From Ampullaceana balthica (Eukaryota; Mollusca; Gastropoda; Lymnaeidae): a stretch of 64,000 nucleotides of DNA. A model generated the notes under the pieces. That model made no database searches and had not been told where the DNA came from. It saw only the letters and a list, made by a program, of their open reading frames with translations. Within the stretch, counting starts at the first letter, position 1. The number at the start of each line of letters is the position of its first letter. The stretch lies in contig CALYLW010000135.1 of the NCBI GenBank assembly GCA_944989445.1, positions 248,001 through 312,000 of the forward strand. Direction: 5' to 3'. Position numbers and translations under genes: made by a program. Of this stretch, positions 25,001 to 40,000 are shown piece by piece.

Positions 25001-28000
25001 CCTGACTGGTCATCCAGAAATCAATGTTTAATTCCCCTAACTGGTCCCCACACATCAATGTTAATTTCCCCTGACTGGTCATCCAGAAATCAATGTTTTA
25101 TTCCCCTAACTGGTCCCCACACATCAATGTTAATTTCCCCTGACTTGTCATCCAGAAATCAATGTTTAATTCCCCTAACTGGTCCCCACACATCAATGTT
25201 AAATTCCCCTAACTGGTCAATACACATCAATGTTAAATTCCCCTAACTGGTCCCCACACATCAATGTTAAATTCCCCTAACTGGTCCCCACACATCAATG
25301 TTAATTTCCCTTGACTGGTCACCCATTAATCAATGTTTAATTCCCCTAACTGGTCCCCACACATCAATGTTAAATTCCTCTAACTGGTCCCCACACATCA
25401 ATGTTAAATTCCCCTAACTGGTCCCCAAACATCAATGTTATCTGTCTCTAACTAGTCCCCACACATCAATGTTAAATTCCCCTATCAATCCCTTCACATC
25501 AATGTTATCTTCCCTTAACAATCCCCTCACATCAATGTTAACTTCCCCATCTTGTCCCCACACTTCAATGTTAAATTCCTCTAACTTGTCCCCACACATC
25601 AATGTTAACTTCCCCTTACTGGTCCCCACATAAAAATGTTATCTTCCCCTAACTGGTCCCCACACATCGATGTTAAATTCCCCTATCTGTTCCCCACACA
25701 TCAATGTTAAATTCCCCTAACTGTTCTCCACACATCAATGTTATCTTCCCCTAACTGGTCCCCACACATAAAATTTTAAATTCCCCTAACTGGTCTACAC
25801 AAAACAATGTTAAATTCCCCTAACTGGTCCCCACACATCAATGTTAAATTCCCCTAAATGGTCCCCACACATCAATGTTACATTTCCCTAACTGGTACCC
25901 ACACATTAATGCTAAATTTCCCTAACTTGTCCCCACACATCAATGTTAAATTTCCCTAACTGTTCCCCACACATCAATGTTAAATTCCCCTAACTGGTCC
26001 GCACACATCACAGTTAAATTCCCCTAACTGGTCACCACACATCAATGTTAAATTCCCCTAAATTTTCCCCACACATCAATGTTAAATTCCCCTATCTGGT
26101 CCCCACACATCAATGTTAAATTTCCCTATTTGTTCCCCACACATAAATGTTAAATTCACCTAACTGGTCGCAACACATCAATGTTAACTTTATTTAACTG
26201 GTCCCCAAACATCAATGTTAAATTTCCCTAAATGGTCCCCACACATCAATGTTAAATTTCCCCAACTGGTCCCCACACATCAATGTTAAATTTCCCTAAC
26301 TAGTCCCCACACATCAATGTTAATTTCCCTTAACTGTTCATCCAGAAATCATTGTTTAATTTTCCTAACTGGTCCCCACACATCAATATTAAATATTTCC
26401 TTAGCTGTTCCCCACACATCAATGATAAATTCCCCTAACTGGTCCCCAAACATCAATGTTAAATTCCCCTAACTGGTCCCCACACATCAATGTTAAATTC
26501 CACTAACTGGTCCCCACACATCAATGTTAAATTTCCCTAACTGGTCCCCACACATCAATGTTAACTTCCCCTAACTGGTCCCACACATCAATATTAACTT
26601 CCCGTAACTGGTCCCCACACATCAGTATAAATTTCCCTAACTGGTCCCCACACATCAATGTTAAATTTCCCTAACTGGTCCACACACATCAATGTTAAAT
26701 TCCCCTAACTGGTCACCACACATCAATGTTAAATTCCCCTAACTGGTCCCCACACATCAATGTTAAATTCCCGTATCTGGTCCCAACACATCAATGTTAA
26801 ATTTCCCTATTTGGTCCCCACACATAAATGTTCAATTCCCCTAACTGGTCAACACACATCAATGTTAAATTCCCCTAACTGGTCCCCACACATGAATGTT
26901 AAATTCCCCTATCTGGACCATACACATAAATGTTAAATTACCCTAACTGGCCCCCCACATCAATGTAGAATTTCCCTAACTGGTCCCCACACATCAATGT
27001 TAAATAATTCCCTAACTGGTCCCCACACATCAATGTTAAATTCCACTAACTGGTCCCCACACATCAATGTTAAATAACCCTAACTGGTCATACATACATC
27101 AATGTTTAATTCCCCTAACTGGTCCCCACACATCAATGTTAACTTCCCCTAACTAGTCCCCATACATCAATGTTAACTTCCCCTAACTGGTCCCCACACA
27201 TCAAGGTTCAATTTCCCTAACTGGTCCCCACACATCAATGTTAAATTCCCCTAACTGGTCAACACACATCAATGTTAAATTCCCCTAACTGGTCCCCACA
27301 CATCAATGTTATCTTCCTCTAACTAGTCCCCACACATCAATGTTAAATTCCCCTATCAATCCCTTCACATCAATGTTATCTTCCCTTAACAATCCCCTCA
27401 CATCAATGTTAACTTCTCCCATCTTGTCCCCACACTTCAATGTTAAATTCCTGTAACTTGTCCCCACACATCAATGTTAACTTCCCCTGACTGGTCCCCA
27501 CATATAAATGTTATCTTCCCCTAACTGGTCCCCACACATCGATGTTAAATTCCCCTATCTGTTCCCCACACATCAATGTTAAATTCCCCTAACTGGTCTC
27601 CAGACATCAATGTTATCTTCCCCTAACTGGTCCCCACACATAAAATTTTAAATTCCCCTAACTGGTCTACACAAAACAATGTTAAATTCCCCTAACTGGT
27701 CCCCACACATCAATGTTAAATTCCCCTAAATGGTCCCCACACATCAATGTTACATTTCCCTAACTGGTACCCACACATCAATGCTAAATTTCCCTAACTG
27801 GTCCCCACACATCAATGTTAAATTTCCCTAACTGGCCCCCACACATCAATGTTAAATTTGCCTAACTGGTCCCCACACATCAATGTTAAATATTTCCCTA
27901 ACTGTTCCCCACACATCAATGTTAAATTCCCCTAACTGGTCCCCAAACATCAATGTTAAATTACCCTAACTGGACCCCACACATCAATGTTAAATTCCAC

Positions 28001-31000
28001 TAACTGGTCCCCACACATCAATGTTAAATTTCCCTAACTGGTCCCCACACATCAATGTTAAATTTCCCTAACTGGTCCGCAGACATCACAGTTAAATTCC
28101 CCTAACTGGTCGCAACACATCAATGTTAACTTTTCCTAACTAGTCACCACACATCAATAATAAATTCCCCTATCTGGTCAACACACATCAATGTTAAATT
28201 TCCCTATTTGTTCCCCACACATAAATGTTAAATTCCCCTAACTGGTCCCCACACATCAATGTTAATTTCCCCTAACTGGTCATCCAGAAATCGTTGTTTA
28301 ATTCCCCTAACTGGTCCCCACACATCAATGTTAACTTTATCTAACTGGTCCCCAAACATCAATGTTAAATTCCCCTAACTGGTCCCCACACATCAATGTT
28401 AATTTCCCCTAACTGGTCATCCAGAAATCATTGTTTAATTCCCCTAACTGGTCCCCACACATCAATGTTAACTTTATCTAACTGGTCCCCAAACATCAAT
28501 GTTAAATTCCCCTAACTGGTCCCCACACATCAATGTTAATTTCCCCTAACTGGTCATCCAGAAATCATTGTTTAATTTTCCTAACTGGTCCCCACACATC
28601 AATATTAAATATTTCCTTAGCTGTTCCCACACACCAATGTTAAATATTTCCCTAACTGTTCCCCACACATCAATGTTAAATTCCCCTAAATGGTCCCCAC
28701 AAATCAATGTTAAATTCCCCTAACTGGCCCCCCACACATCAATATAAATTTCCCTAACTGGTCCCCACACATCAATGTTAAATTTCCCTAACTGGTCCAC
28801 ACACATCAATGTTAAATTCCCCTAACTGGTCCCCACACATCAATGTTAAATTTCCCTATTTGGTCCCCACACATAAATGTTCAATTCTCCTAACTGGTAC
28901 CCACACATCAATGTTAACTTTACCTAACTGGTCCCCACAAATCAATGTTAAATTTCCCTAAATGGTCCCCACACATCAATGTTAAATTTCCCTAAATGGT
29001 TCCCACACATCAATGTTAAATTCCCCTATCAATCCCTTCACATCAATGTTATCTTCCCTTAACAATCCCCTCACATCAATGTTAACTTCCCCCATCTTGT
29101 CCCCACACTTCAATGTTAAATTCCTGTAACTTGTCCCTACACATCAATGTTAACTTCCCCTGACTGGTCCCCACATATAAATGTTATCTTCCCCTAACTG
29201 GTCCCCACACATCGATGTTAAATTCCCCTATCTGTTCCCCACACATCAATGTTAAATTCCCCTAACTGGTCTCCAGACATCAATGTTATCTTCCCCTAAC
29301 TGGTCCCCACACATAACATTTTAAATTCCCCTAACTGGTCTACACAAAACAATGTTAAATTCCCCCAACTGGTCCCCACACATCAATGTTAAATTTCCCT
29401 AACTGGTCCCCAAACATCAATGTTAAATTCCCCTAACTGCTCCCCACACATCAATGTTAAATTCCCCTAACTGGTCCCCACACATCAATGTTAATTTCCC
29501 CTAACTGGTCATCCAGAAATCATTGTTTAATTCCCCGAACTGGTCCCCACACATCAATGTTAATTTCCCCTAACTGGTCATCCAGAAATCAGCTAGGTCC
29601 AGGAGTGGTGGAATTTCCTTACTATGACCCGCTACCACTTTGGCGCCATCACGGCAAAGCATACGAGTCTCAATGGTTAGGACCGCCGCTATGCGGGGGA
29701 TCAATAATGACCTACCTAGGTTGCAACCCCCACTGGAAGGTTTCCTCAGAGCTGGCGTCCGCTGCGTTCTTCGCGGTTCCTTTTCTGGCGCTCCTGGCCC
29801 TAAACCGGCACCGCTCAATGGCCTGGGACGAAACGGTCGCTTCGGATTTACCCGGCCCTCAACGGGTACTTTGGTTCTCATCATCGACAATGCATTTAAG
29901 ATGCTTTGTCTAAGATCCGTACAGCGACTGTAATCATATGTGACTAGCACCTAACACCTAACATATCGGCCTTCGGCATTGCCTGCCAGGAGTTGTCGGT
30001 TTCAGGTCGCGGGCGACGCGGTCAGGTCCGCGACCCGCGACCCCACTCGTCCGTCGAGCCCCATAGAGGCCACCCCTTTTCGACGGACACAGAACAGATA
30101 AGATGTTCCATTTATCTATTGATGACCACTTGGACTACACAGAACAGATAAGATGTTCCATTTGAAAAATAAATATATAAACGTAATGTTATTTATGCTT
30201 GTTCTGTCCGATACATACTTGGTCTTTAGTCTTCTTCAGGACTCCCAAAACCATGTTCAGAAACACCATTCCCACCTGACCTGCAGTCTCAGCAATTTTT
30301 GTATCACTATAAGCTTATCATGATTGAATCTGTCATGAGGTGGAAACAACTGTTGTAACAAACTGTTGTAACAAACTGTTGTAACAAACTGTTTTAACAA
30401 ACTGTTGTAACAAACTGTTGTAACAAACTGTTGTAACAAACTGTTGTAACAAACTGTTGTAACAAACTGTTGTAACAAACTGTTGTAACAAACTGTTGTA
30501 ACAAACTGTTGTAACAAACTGTTGTAACAAACTGTTGTAACAAACTGTTGTAACAAACTGTTGTAACAAACTGTTGTAACAAACTTTTGTAACAAACTGT
30601 TGTAACAAACTGTTGTAACAAACTGTTGTAACAAACTGTTGTAACAAACTGTTGTAACAAACTGTTGTAACAAACTGTTGTAACAAACTGTTGTAACAAA
30701 CTGTTGTAACAAACTGTTGTAACAAACTGTTGTAACAAACTGTTGTAACAAACTGTTGTAACAAACTGTTGTAACAAACTGTTGTAACAAACTATAACAA
30801 TAATCATCTGTATAGAAGGAGCGTCTGTAAGATATACGATAACTGTTGTTACAAACTGTTTAAATAAACTGTTGTTGTAACAAACTGTTGTAACAAAATT
30901 GTTACAAACTGTTGTTACAAACAGTTGTTGCAGCAAACTGATGTAACAAACTGTTGTAACAAAATATTGTTGTTACAGACAGTTGTAACAAACTGTTGTT

Positions 31001-34000
31001 GTTACAAACTGTTGTAACAATTTATTGTTGAAAGAAACTGTTGTAACAAACTGTTGTAACAAATTGTTGTAACAAACTGTTTTAAATCAATTTATTGTTG
31101 AAAGAAACTGTTGTAACAAACTGTTGTAACAAACTGTTGTAACAAACTGTAACAAACTGTTGTAACAAACTGTTGTAACAAACTGTTGTAACAAACTGTT
31201 GTAACAAACTGTTGTAACAAACTGTTGTAACAAACTGTTGTAACAAACTGTTGTAACAAACTGTTGTAACAAAGTGTAACAAACTGTTGTAACAAACTGT
31301 TGTAACAAACTGTTGTAACAAACTGTTGTAACAAACTGTTGTAACAAACTGTTGTAACAAACTGTTGTAACAAACTGTTGTAACAAACTGTTGTAACAAA
31401 CTGTTGTAACAAACTGTTGTAACAAACTGTTGTAACAAACTGTTGTAACAAACTGTTGTAACAAACTGTTGTAACAAACTGTTGTAACAAACTGTTTTAA
31501 CAATTTATTGTTGAAAGAAACTGTTGTAACAAACTGTTGTAACAAACTGTTGTAACAAACTGTTGTAACAAACTGTTTTAACAATTTATTGTTGAAAGAA
31601 ACTGTTGTAACAAACTGTTGTAACAAACTGTTGTAACACACTGATGTAACAAACTGTTGTAACAAACTGTTGTAACAAACTTTTGTAACAAACTGTTGTA
31701 ACAAACTTTTGTAACAAACTGTTGTAACAAACTGTTGTAACAAACTGTTGTAACAAACTGTTGTAACAAACTGGTGTAACAAACTGTTGTAACAAACTGT
31801 TGTAAGAAACTGTTGTAACAAACTGTTGTAACAAACTGTTGTAACAAACTGTTGTAACAAACTATTGTAACAAACTGTTTTAACAATTTATTGTTGAAAG
31901 AAACTGTTGTAACAAACTGTTCTTGTTACAGACTGATTTGTCCAGCACTCTCTCCCTCTCTCATTTAGCTTATATCTGGTATAGATGTGGCTCGAGAGAG
32001 TTTGCTTATAGCTGCAATGTTAAACTGTTATCCGACATATATAGAGGTGTTCACATGGTGCTAATGTTAACCCCTCTCCCTCTCTACTTAAAAAATGTAT
32101 TTGTTTTTTAGGCAGACAATATAACTGATTATTCTACCTACACATAGTACTAGTGATATATGTATGTTTGCATTGTACCTACACATAGTACTAGTGATAT
32201 ATGTATGTTTGCATTAAACCTACACATAGTACTAGTGATATATGTATGTTTGCATTGTACCTACACATAGTACTAGTGATATATGTATGTTTGCATTGTA
32301 CCTACACATAGTACTAGTGATATATGTATGTTTGCATTGTACCTACACATAGTACTAGTGATATATGTATGTTTGCATTGTACCTACACATAGTACTAGT
32401 GATATATGTATGTTTGCATTGTACCTACACATAGTACTAGGGATATATGTTGATGTTTGCATTGTACCTACACATAGTACTAGTGATATATGTATGTTTG
32501 CATTCTACCTACACATAGTACTAGTGATATATGTATGTTTGCATCGTACCTACAAATAGTACTAGTGATATATGTATGTTTCCATTGTACCTACACATAG
32601 TACTAGTGATATAAGTATGTTTGCATTGTACCTACACATAGTACTAGTGATATATGTATGTTTGCATTGTACCTACACATAGTACTAGTGATATATGTTG
32701 ATGTTTGCATTGTACCTACACATAGTACTAGTGATATATGTATGTTTGCATTGTACCAACACATAGTACTAGTGACATATGTTGATGTTTGCATTGTACC
32801 TACACATAGTACTAGTGATATATGTATGTTTGCATTCTACATACACATAGTACTAGTGATATATGTATGTTTGCATTGTACCTACACATAGTACTAGTGA
32901 TATATGTTGATGTTTGCATTCTACCTACACATAGTACTAGTGATATATGTTGATGTTTGCATTCTACCTACACATAGTACTAGTGATATATGTTGATGTT
33001 TGTATTCTACCTACACTTAGTACTAGTGATATATGTATGTTTGCATTGTACCTACACATAGTACTAGTGATATATGTATGTTTGCATTCTACCTACACAT
33101 AGTACTAGTGATATATGTATGTTTGCATTGTACCTACACATAGTACTAGTGATATATGTATGTTTGCATTCTACCTACACATAGTACTAGTGATATATGT
33201 TGATGTTTGTATTCTACCTACACATAGTACTAGTGATATATGTTGATGTTTGTATTCTACCTACACATAGTACTAGTGATATATGTTGATGTTTGCATTC
33301 TACCTACACTTAGTACTAGTGATATATGTTGATGTTTGCATTCTACCTACACATAGTACTAGTGATATATATATGTTTGTATTCTACCTACACATAGTAC
33401 TAGTGATATATATATGTTTGTATTCTACCTACACATAGTACTAGTGATATATGTTGATGTTTGCATTCTACCTACACATAGTACTAGTGATATATGTATG
33501 TTTGTATTCTACCTACACATAGTACTAGTGATATATGTATGTTTGCATTCTACCTACACATAGTACTAGTGATATATGTTGATGTTTGTATTCTACCTAC
33601 ACTTAGTACTAGTGATATATGTTGATGTTTGCATTCTACCTACACATAGTACTAGTGATATATATATGTTTGTATTCTACCTACACATAGTACTAGTGAT
33701 ATATATATGTTTGTATTCTACCTACACATAGTACTAGTGATATATGTTGATGTTTGCATTCTACCTACACATAGTACTAGTGATATATGTATGTTTGTAT
33801 TCTACCTACACATAGTACTAGTGATATATGTATGTTTGTATTCTACCTACACATAGTACTAGTGATATATGTTGATGTTTGTATTCTACCTACACTTAGT
33901 ACTAGTGATATATGTATGTTTGCATTGTACCTACACTTAGTACTAGTGATATATGTATGTTTGTATTCTACCTACACATAGTACTAGTGATATATGTTGA

Positions 34001-37000
34001 TGTTTGCATTCTACCTACACATAGTACTAGTGATATATGTTGATGTTTGCATTGTACCTACACATAGTACTAGTGATATATGTTGATGTTTGTATTCTAC
34101 CTACACTTAGTACTAGTGATATATGTATGTTTGCATTGTACCTACACATAGTACTAGTGATATATGTATGTTTGCATTGTACCTACACATAGTACTAGTG
34201 ATATATGTTGATGTTTGTATTCTACCTACACATAGTACTAGTGATATAAGTATGTTTGCATTGTACCTACACATAGTACTAGTGATATATGTATGTTTGC
34301 ATTGTACCTACACATAGTACTAGTGATATATGTTTATGTTTGCATTGTACCTACACATAGTACTAGTGATATATGTTTATGTTTGCATTGTACCTACACA
34401 TAGTACTAGTGATATATGTATGTTTGCATTCTACCTACACATAGTACTAGTGATATATGTTGATGTTTGCATTGTACCTACACATAGTACTAGTGATATA
34501 TGTTGATGTTTGTATTCTACCTACACATAGTACTAGTGATATATGTTGATGTTTGTATTCTACCTACACATAGTACTAGTGATATATGTATGTTTGCATT
34601 GTACCTACACATAGTACTAGTGATATATGTATGTTTGCATTGTACCTACACATAGTACTAGTGATATATGTATGTTTGCATTCCACCTACACATAGTACT
34701 AGTTATATATGTATGTTTGCATTCTACCTACACATAGTACTAGTGATATATGTATGTTTGCATTGTACCTACACATAGTACTAGTAATATATGTATGTTT
34801 GCATTGTACCTACACATAGTACTAGTGATATATGTTGATGTTTGTATTCTACCTACACATAGTACTAGTGATATATGTATGTTTGCATTGTACCTACACA
34901 TAGTACTAGTGATATATGTATGTTTGCATTCTACCTACACATAGTACTAGTTATATATGTATGTTTGCATTCTACCTACACATAGTACTAGTGATATATG
35001 TATGTTTGCATTCTACCTACACATAGTACTAGTGATATATGTATGTTTGCATTCTACCTACACATAGTACTAGTGATATATGTATGTTTGCATTGTACCT
35101 ACACATAGTACTAGTGATATATGTATGTTTGCATTGTACCTACACATAGTACTAGTGATATATGTATGTTTGCATTCTACCTACACATAGAACTAGTGAT
35201 ATATGTATGTTTGTATTCTACCTACACATAGTACTAATGATATATGTATGTTTGCATTGTACCTACACATAGTACTAGTGATATATGTTGATGTTTGTAT
35301 TCTACCTACACATAGTACTAGTGATATATGTATGTTTGTATTCTACCTACACATAGTACTAGTGATATATGTATGTTTGTATTCTACCTACACATAGTAC
35401 TAGTGATATATGTATGTTTGTATTCTACCTACACATAGTACTAGTGATATATGTTGATGTTTGCATTCTACCTACACATAGTACTAGTGATATATGTTGA
35501 TGTTTGTATTCTACCTACACATAGTACTAGTGATATATGTTGATGTTTGCATTCTACCTACACATAGTACTAGTGATATATGTTGATGTTTGTATTCTAC
35601 CTACACATAGTACTAGTGATATATGTATGTTTGCATTGTGCCTACACATAGTACTAGTGATATATGTATGTTTGCATTGTACCTACACATAGTACTAGTG
35701 ATATATGTATGTTTGCATTGTACCTACACATAGTACTAGTAATATATGTATGTTTGCATTGTACCTACACATAGTACTAGTGATATATGTTGATGTTTGT
35801 ATTCTACCTACACATAGTACTAGTGATATATGTATGTTTGCATTGTACCTACACATAGTACTAGTGATATATGTATGTTTGCATTGTACCTACACATAGT
35901 ACTAGTGATATATGTTGATGTTTGCATTCTACCTACACATAGTACTAGTGATATGTGTATATTTGTATTGTACCTACACATAGTACTAGTGATATATGTA
36001 TGTTTGTATTCTACCTACACATAGTACTAGTCATATATGTATGTTTGTATTCTACCTACACATAGTACTAGTGATATATGTATGTTTGTATTCTACCTAC
36101 ACATAGTACTAGTGATATATGTATGTTTGTATTCTACCTACACATAGTACTAGTGATATATGTATGTTTGTATTCTACCTACACATAGTACTAGTGATAT
36201 ATGTATGTTTGTATTCTACCTACACATAGTACTAGTGATATATGTATGTTTGTATTCTACCTACACATAGTACTAGTGATATATGTTGATGTTTGCATTC
36301 TACCTACACATAGTACTAGTGATATATGTATGTTTGTATTCTACCTACACATAGTACTAGTGATATATTTATGTTTGTATTCTACCTACACATAGTACTA
36401 GTGATATATGTCTGTTTGTATTCTACCTACACATAGTACTAGTGATATATGTATGTTTGCATTGTACCTACACATAGTACTAGTGATATATGTTGATGTT
36501 TGCATTCTACCTACACATAGTACTAGTGATATATATATGTTTGTATTCTACCTACACATAGTACTAGTGATATATGTATGTTTGTATTCTACCTACACAT
36601 AGTACTAGTGATATATGTCTGTTTGTATTCTACCTACACATAGTACTAGTGATATTTGTATGTTTGTATTGTACCTACACATAGTACTAGTGATATATGT
36701 TGATGTTTGCATTGTACCTACACATAGTACTAGTGATATATGTATGTTTGCATTGTACCTACACATAGTACTAGTGATATATGTATGTTTGCATTGTACC
36801 TACACATAGGACTAGAGATATATGTATGTTTGCATTGTACCTACACATAATACTAGTGATATATGTATGTTTGCATTCTACCTACACATAGTACTAGTGA
36901 TATATATATGTTTGTATTCTACCTACACATAGTACTAGTGATATATGTATGTTTGTATTCTACCTACACATAGTACTAGTGATATATGTCTGTTTGTATT

Positions 37001-40000
37001 CTACCTACACATAGTACTAGTGATATATGTATGTTTGCATTGTACCTACACATAGTACTAGTGATATATGTATGTTTGTATTCTACCTACACATAGTACT
37101 AGTGATATATGTATGTTTGTATTCTACCTACACATAGTACTAGTGATATATGTTGATGTTTGCATTCTACCTACACATAGTACTAGTGATATATGTATGT
37201 TTGTATTCTACCTACACATAGTACTAGTGATATATGTATGTTTGTATTCTACCTACACATAGTACTAGTGATATATGTTGATGTTTGCATTCTACCTACA
37301 CATAGTACTAGTGATATATATATGTTTGTATTCTACCTACACATAGTACTAGTGATATATGTATGTTTGTATTCTACCTACACATAGTACTAGTGATATA
37401 TGTCTGTTTGTATTCTACCTACACATAGTACTAGTGATATATGTATGTTTGCATTGTACCTACACATAGTACTAGTGATATATGTATGTTTGCATTCTAC
37501 CTACACATAGTACTAGTGATATATGTATGTTTGCATTGTACCTACACATAGTACTAGTGATATATGTATGTGTGCATTCTACCTACACATAGTACTAGTG
37601 ATATATGTATGTTTGCATTCTACCTACACATAGTACTAGTGATATATGTATGTTTGCATTCTACCTACACATAGTACTAGTGATATATGTTGATGTTTGC
37701 ATTCGATCAATTAGTTCGGGTTCCATTAAACGCGATGCTTACTTTCAGTTCTCCAACTTAACCAATTGTCCATTAGTTTTGTACAGATCAAGTCAATCAA
37801 GTATATCTTAAACTAAATATTTATCATTTAACAGATGTTTGCCGTTATCCATGGATGAATGCCGCTGTCCAACTTGCTATGACGAACGTCAGGCCATCCA
37901 TGCCGAGTTCTCCAAGTGGCGACCTGACGATGTCCGGTGTCTTGTTAAAACTTTCAGTTCCCAGGAGGCGTGCAGACTTCTCAACAGTTCAACTCTGTAT
38001 TTTGTTGGGGACTCGTTCGTTAGACACGTTTTCGTTGCCATGGTGATCTTACTTTCGAACAACACTGTGGACGGAGCTTTGAAGTCGGATGTTCATCTGT
38101 GTACGGGATAAGTAAGCATGAGTCAATAAGCCAATCGACACCAATAGGACAATGAGCCAATCCACACCGATACGACAATCAGCCAATCGACACCGATAGG
38201 ACAATCAGCCAATCGACACCAATAGGACAATGAGCCAATCCACACCGATACGACAATCAGCCAATCGACACCGATAGGGCAATCAGCCAATCGACACCCA
38301 TAGGACAATCAGTCAATCCACACCAATACGACAATCAGCCAATCGACACCGATAGGACAATCAGTCAATCGACACCGATAGGACAATGAGCCAATCCACA
38401 CCAATACGACAATCAGCCAATCCACACCAATAGGACAATGAGCCAATCCACACCAATACGACAATCAGCCAATCGACACCGATAGGACAATGAGCCAATC
38501 CACACCAATACGACAATCAGCCAATCCACACCAATAGGACAATGAGAAAATCCACACCAATACGACAATGAGCCAATCCACACCAATAGGACAATGAGCC
38601 AATCCACACCAATACGACAATCAGCCAATCGACACCAATAGGACAATGAGCCAATCCACACCAATACGACAATCAGCCAATCCACACCAAGAGGACAATG
38701 AGAAAATCCACACCAATACGACAATGAGCCAATCCACACCAATACGACAATCAGCCAATCGACACCGATAGGACAATGAGCCAATCCACACCAATACGAC
38801 AATCAGCCAATCGACACGAATAGGACAATGAGGCAATCCACACCAATAGGACAATGAGCCAATCGACACCCATAGGACAATGAGCCAATCCACACCAATA
38901 CGACAATCAGCCAATCCACACCGATAGGACAATCAGCCAATCGACACCCATATTACAATGAGCCAATCCACACCAATACGACAATCAGCCAATCGACACC
39001 AATATGACAATGAGTAAATCCACACCAATAGGACAATCAGCCAATCGACACCCATAGGACAATGAGCCAATCCACACCAATAAGACAATCAGCCAATCCA
39101 CACCGATAGGACAATCAGCCAATCGACACCCATATTACAATGAGCCAATCCACACCAATACGACAATCAGCCAATCGACACCCATAGGACAATGAGCCAA
39201 TCCACACCAATAAGACAATCAGTCATTCCACACCGATAGGACAATCAGCCAGTCTATAGCCATAGGACAATCAGCCAATCCACACCCATAGGACAATCAG
39301 CCTAACTATATGTCCAGCAAATCTACAAGGATTAAAGAAATAAGTCCAAACATTAGTAAAATTTATTTGAAATAAATCATGAAATATTCGTTTAATATCT
39401 ATCCATAATTATTTTATACCTCTCCATATTCATTTTATATCTCTCCATATTTATTTTATTTTTCTCCTTATTTATTTTATATCTATCCATATTTATTTTA
39501 CATCTACCCATATTTATTTAAAGATATAAAAATACTTTTGATAAGCTTGTCCCCATTCTAAACATTTGCAATAAACAACAAACACTATTTTTTCTGTTAG
39601 AAATCTGCATCAGTTATTTGTGTTAGACATCTCCATCAGTTATTTGTGTTAGACATCTCCATCAGTTATTTGTGTTAGACATCTCCATCAGTTATTTGTG
39701 TTAGACATCTCCATCAGTTATTTGTGTTAGACATCTCCATCAGTTATTTGTGTTAGACATCTCCATCAGTTATTTGTGTTAGACATCTCCATCAGTTATT
39801 TGTGTTGCATTATTTATTTAACGATTTCCCACTTTAAAATAAGGAATTTTGTAACCAACCCCCATACCATCTCGTCCTATCGTCATACCATCTTGTCCTA
39901 TTGTCATACCATCTTGTCCTATTGTCATACCATCTCGTCCTATTGTCATACCATCTCGTCCTATTGTCATCCCATCTCCTCCTATTGTCATACCATCTCG

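Noticed and set aside
29570..29950. Open frames of 97-141 codons in the GC-rich island
   Set aside because: Overlapping frames on both strands are expected of GC-rich DNA and none resembles a known family. The first one starts inside the satellite.
32140..37705. Regular 41/42-bp array as a CRISPR or centromere candidate
   Set aside because: There are no spacers, and the array sits within an intron of a plausible gene. Nothing shows centromere function.
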